Source: UBA9076 sp964418835 (GTDB taxonomy: Bacteria > Bacillota_I > Bacilli_A > Erysipelotrichales > Erysipelotrichaceae). From it: 64,000 bases of DNA. The notes under the pieces are model-generated. The model saw only the letters and a program-made list of their open reading frames with translations, ran no database searches and was not told where the DNA came from. This document shows, piece by piece, positions 62,419 through 64,000 of the stretch. The DNA lies in the NCBI GenBank assembly GCA_964418835.1, contig CAYQNJ010000004.1, positions 62,001 through 126,000 of the forward strand, written 5' to 3'. Made by a program: the position numbers and the translations under genes. Numbering within the stretch: position 1 is the first letter of the stretch; every line of letters begins with the position of its first letter.

Positions 62419-62856
62419 TTATTCTAAGGCAACTAATTTTACATCATTAACTACTTTTAATACATTAAGTTCTTTCATTAATTCACTCATTGGTATACTT
62501 ATGTCTGTAATATCGATTGATATTATTACATTTGCGATATTATGTACTGGTAAAGATTGAGATATAGTTAGAACACTAATTTTGTTTTTGCCTAGTACAT
62601 TTAATACATTTGATAAACTTCCTGGATGATGTATTAAATCTAAACTTAGTATAGCTTTTCTAGTATCTTTACTTTCTTCAGGTAGAAATACATAGTCTTT
62701 ATATTTATAATAAGTGCTTCTAGATATACCCATAGCTTTTACTGCGTCAGATATATGGGTATATTTTTTTTCTTTCATTGCTTGGTTTACTTCTATTACT
62801 TTTATGAAGTAGTCGGGTAAAACCTTTTTATGCACTATTAAATAATCTTTAAACAT
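62419..62856 (-). CDS. ACT-domain regulator, PheB-like (UPF0735)
   Basis: A 145-residue protein: an N-terminal helix-turn-helix-like part (AVKAMGISRSTYYKYKDYVF) and a C-terminal ACT domain (LDLIHHPGSLSNVLNVLG), typical of the UPF0735/PheB group linked to aromatic or threonine synthesis genes. ATG 62856 follows GGAGG by 6 bases; a longer start upstream is not supported. It overlaps thrB by 8 bases, which suggests it senses an amino acid of the threonine branch. Confidence 0.85.
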   Translation of the reverse strand: MFKDYLIVHKKVLPDYFIKVIEVNQAMKEKKYTHISDAVKAMGISRSTYYKYKDYVFLPEESKDTRKAILSLDLIHHPGSLSNVLNVLGKNKISVLTISQSLPVHNIANVIISIDITDISIPMSELMKELNVLKVVNDVKLVALE

Positions 62857-63724
62857 GAACTTCCTCCACTTCCACAAGTGAATTATGTATTTTACAATCA
62901 ATTAATTTCCAATTGTTTTTACATTTAGAGGTATCTACTATATTAGAAAATTTATCATTGTTTGATATAACTAAGCATGTTGAACCAGATCCACTTATCA
63001 TAAAAGTATAGGCACCTTTGTTTAAACATTCTTCTTTTAATATATCAAAGTCTGGAATTAATGTTTTTCTATATGGTTCATGTATTTTATCATCATTTGA
63101 TAGTTTTAATAGTTTGTCATCACCATCTTGAAGAGATAAACATAAACCAACTATGTTAGACATGTTTGATACTGTATCCTTTATTGAATAAGTGTTAGGT
63201 AAAACCTGTCTTGCTTGGTTTGTGGATACTTCAAAATCTGGAATAAGTACAGTAAATTTATATTTTTCATTTACTTTTATTTGTTTGGTATAAGGTATAT
63301 TGTTGTGCATTGAACTTGCAGTAAAGCCACCAAATAGTGCTGGGGCTATATTATCAGGATGTCCTTCTAAACTTGTACATATTTCAAAGATTTCATTTGT
63401 TGATAATTTGTTTTTGTTTAAATAATTAGCACACATCGCTCCTGCCACAATAAGGGATGCACTTGATCCTAGTCCTCTAGATATAGGAATATCATTTTCT
63501 ATTTTTAAATAAATATTCATTGATGTATTCAATCTTTCACATACCTTATCAAATGCGACCAAAAACAAATTGTCTCTTGTTTGATATTTCTTATCTACAC
63601 CTTCAATTATTAAAGTATCACTTTTTTCTACATAATAAGTATTATATATATTTAGTGCTATTCCTAGTGTGTCAAAACCAACTCCAAGATTTGCACTTGT
63701 TGCAGGAACTTTAATTTTAATCAT
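62849..63724 (-). CDS. thrB: Homoserine kinase
   Basis: ThrB phosphorylates homoserine in threonine synthesis. The 291-residue GHMP kinase has KVPATSANLGVGFDTLGIAL at the start, the ATP-binding ISRGLGSSASLIVAG (about residues 79-93), LEGHPDNIAPALFGG, and the C-terminal MISGSGSTCL. It overlaps thrC by 8 bases and the ACT gene by 8, so the three form one tight operon. Confidence 0.97.
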   Translation of the reverse strand: MIKIKVPATSANLGVGFDTLGIALNIYNTYYVEKSDTLIIEGVDKKYQTRDNLFLVAFDKVCERLNTSMNIYLKIENDIPISRGLGSSASLIVAGAMCANYLNKNKLSTNEIFEICTSLEGHPDNIAPALFGGFTASSMHNNIPYTKQIKVNEKYKFTVLIPDFEVSTNQARQVLPNTYSIKDTVSNMSNIVGLCLSLQDGDDKLLKLSNDDKIHEPYRKTLIPDFDILKEECLNKGAYTFMISGSGSTCLVISNNDKFSNIVDTSKCKNNWKLIDCKIHNSLVEVEEVHV

Positions 63725-64000
63725 TTATTTGTCTAATCCTTTCAAGTACATATTCAACACCTTCTTCTTTATTTATTGTCTTATTATGTAGTATTGGTAA
63801 TTCATTTATGTCTTTAAGATTATTAGGCATTTCTTCTTTAGAAATCTTTTGTAGTTCATTCATTGCGATAATTTCATTTTTTACATAAGTATTTGTAATA
63901 GCACTAAATACACTGTTAGGGAACTTGTATGGAGATGCTGTGGCTAGAATAATGTTTTTACATTCATCATTGTAGTTTTTACTTGCATGATATGCGATTG
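63717..64000 (-). CDS. thrC: Threonine synthase, C-terminal part (runs off the window)
   Basis: About 93 C-terminal residues are visible: IAYHASKNYNDE, then NIILATASPYKFPNSVFSAI, a signature of the Firmicutes threonine synthase end, and VEYVLERIRQIND before TAA. The enzyme is a PLP lyase making threonine from O-phosphohomoserine. The stop overlaps the thrB start by 8 bases, and the order thrC-thrB agrees with other Firmicutes. Confidence 0.85.
   Translation of the reverse strand, partial: IAYHASKNYNDECKNIILATASPYKFPNSVFSAITNTYVKNEIIAMNELQKISKEEMPNNLKDINELPILHNKTINKEEGVEYVLERIRQIND

Noticed and set aside
1..64000. tRNA genes, CRISPR arrays, insertion sequences, phage attachment sites
   Set aside because: I found no cloverleaf-like runs, regularly spaced repeats, transposase or integrase frames, or paired terminal repeats.

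Overview
The window is AT-rich DNA from a low-GC Gram-positive bacterium that uses the standard bacterial code: TGA is a real stop in feoA, trkA and trkH. The ribosomal and RNA polymerase gene order is Firmicutes-like. RpoB has an Asn at the rifampicin-site position that is Asn in Mollicutes, plus a long beta-lobe insertion, and rpmD and map are missing from their usual places. A diaminopimelate dehydrogenase implies a peptidoglycan wall. A fucosidase, a sulfatase and a GH43-like lipoprotein suggest a gut or mucosal habitat. My best guess is a gut Bacilli lineage close to Erysipelotrichales or walled relatives of Mollicutes; this is inference, not a match to a named species.

Layout. 1-4.4 kb: the start of a response regulator gene (minus strand), then a large beta-helix/Cna-B surface protein whose frame is broken twice, then a small unknown protein. 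4.4-7.5 kb: SDR dehydrogenase, M20 amidohydrolase and Ddh operon. 7.6-20.3 kb: rplK-rplA, an inserted small membrane protein, hydrolase and DUF1349 protein, then rplJ-rplL, an RsmC-like methyltransferase, rpoB and rpoC. 20.3-39.1 kb: accessory block with a hydrolase, a VTC-domain protein, a beta-hydroxyacid dehydrogenase, feoAB, a YesM/YesN-type two-component system, an Fe3+-type ABC importer, a HAD phosphatase, a second M20 peptidase, a further hydrolase, a Fic protein, an SLC13/ArsB permease and a trkA-trkH potassium uptake operon. 39.15-52.8 kb: the S10-spc-alpha superoperon from rpsJ to rplQ. 52.9-64 kb: azlCD, GH29 fucosidase-sulfatase-GH43 lipoprotein, unknown lipoproteins, ACT/UPF0210 pair, TrmR-like methyltransferase, and on the minus strand thrC (partial)-thrB-ACT regulator. 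No stretch over 300 bases lacks a gene; the longest gap is 20297-20557. I saw no tRNA, rRNA, insertion sequence, phage gene or CRISPR array.

The most unusual signals are two genes (the surface protein and trkA) interrupted by a -1 shift exactly at a phased slippery heptamer (T TTT TTA and A AAA AAA). Long intact reading frames lie downstream in both. Programmed frameshifting, polymerase slippage, phase variation at a homopolymer and plain mutation or assembly error are all possible. Further points of interest are the natural RpoB Asn526-equivalent, RNA leaders for L1, L10 and S10 control, two probably leaderless genes, and the joining of feoAB, a sensor-regulator pair and an ABC importer into one array.
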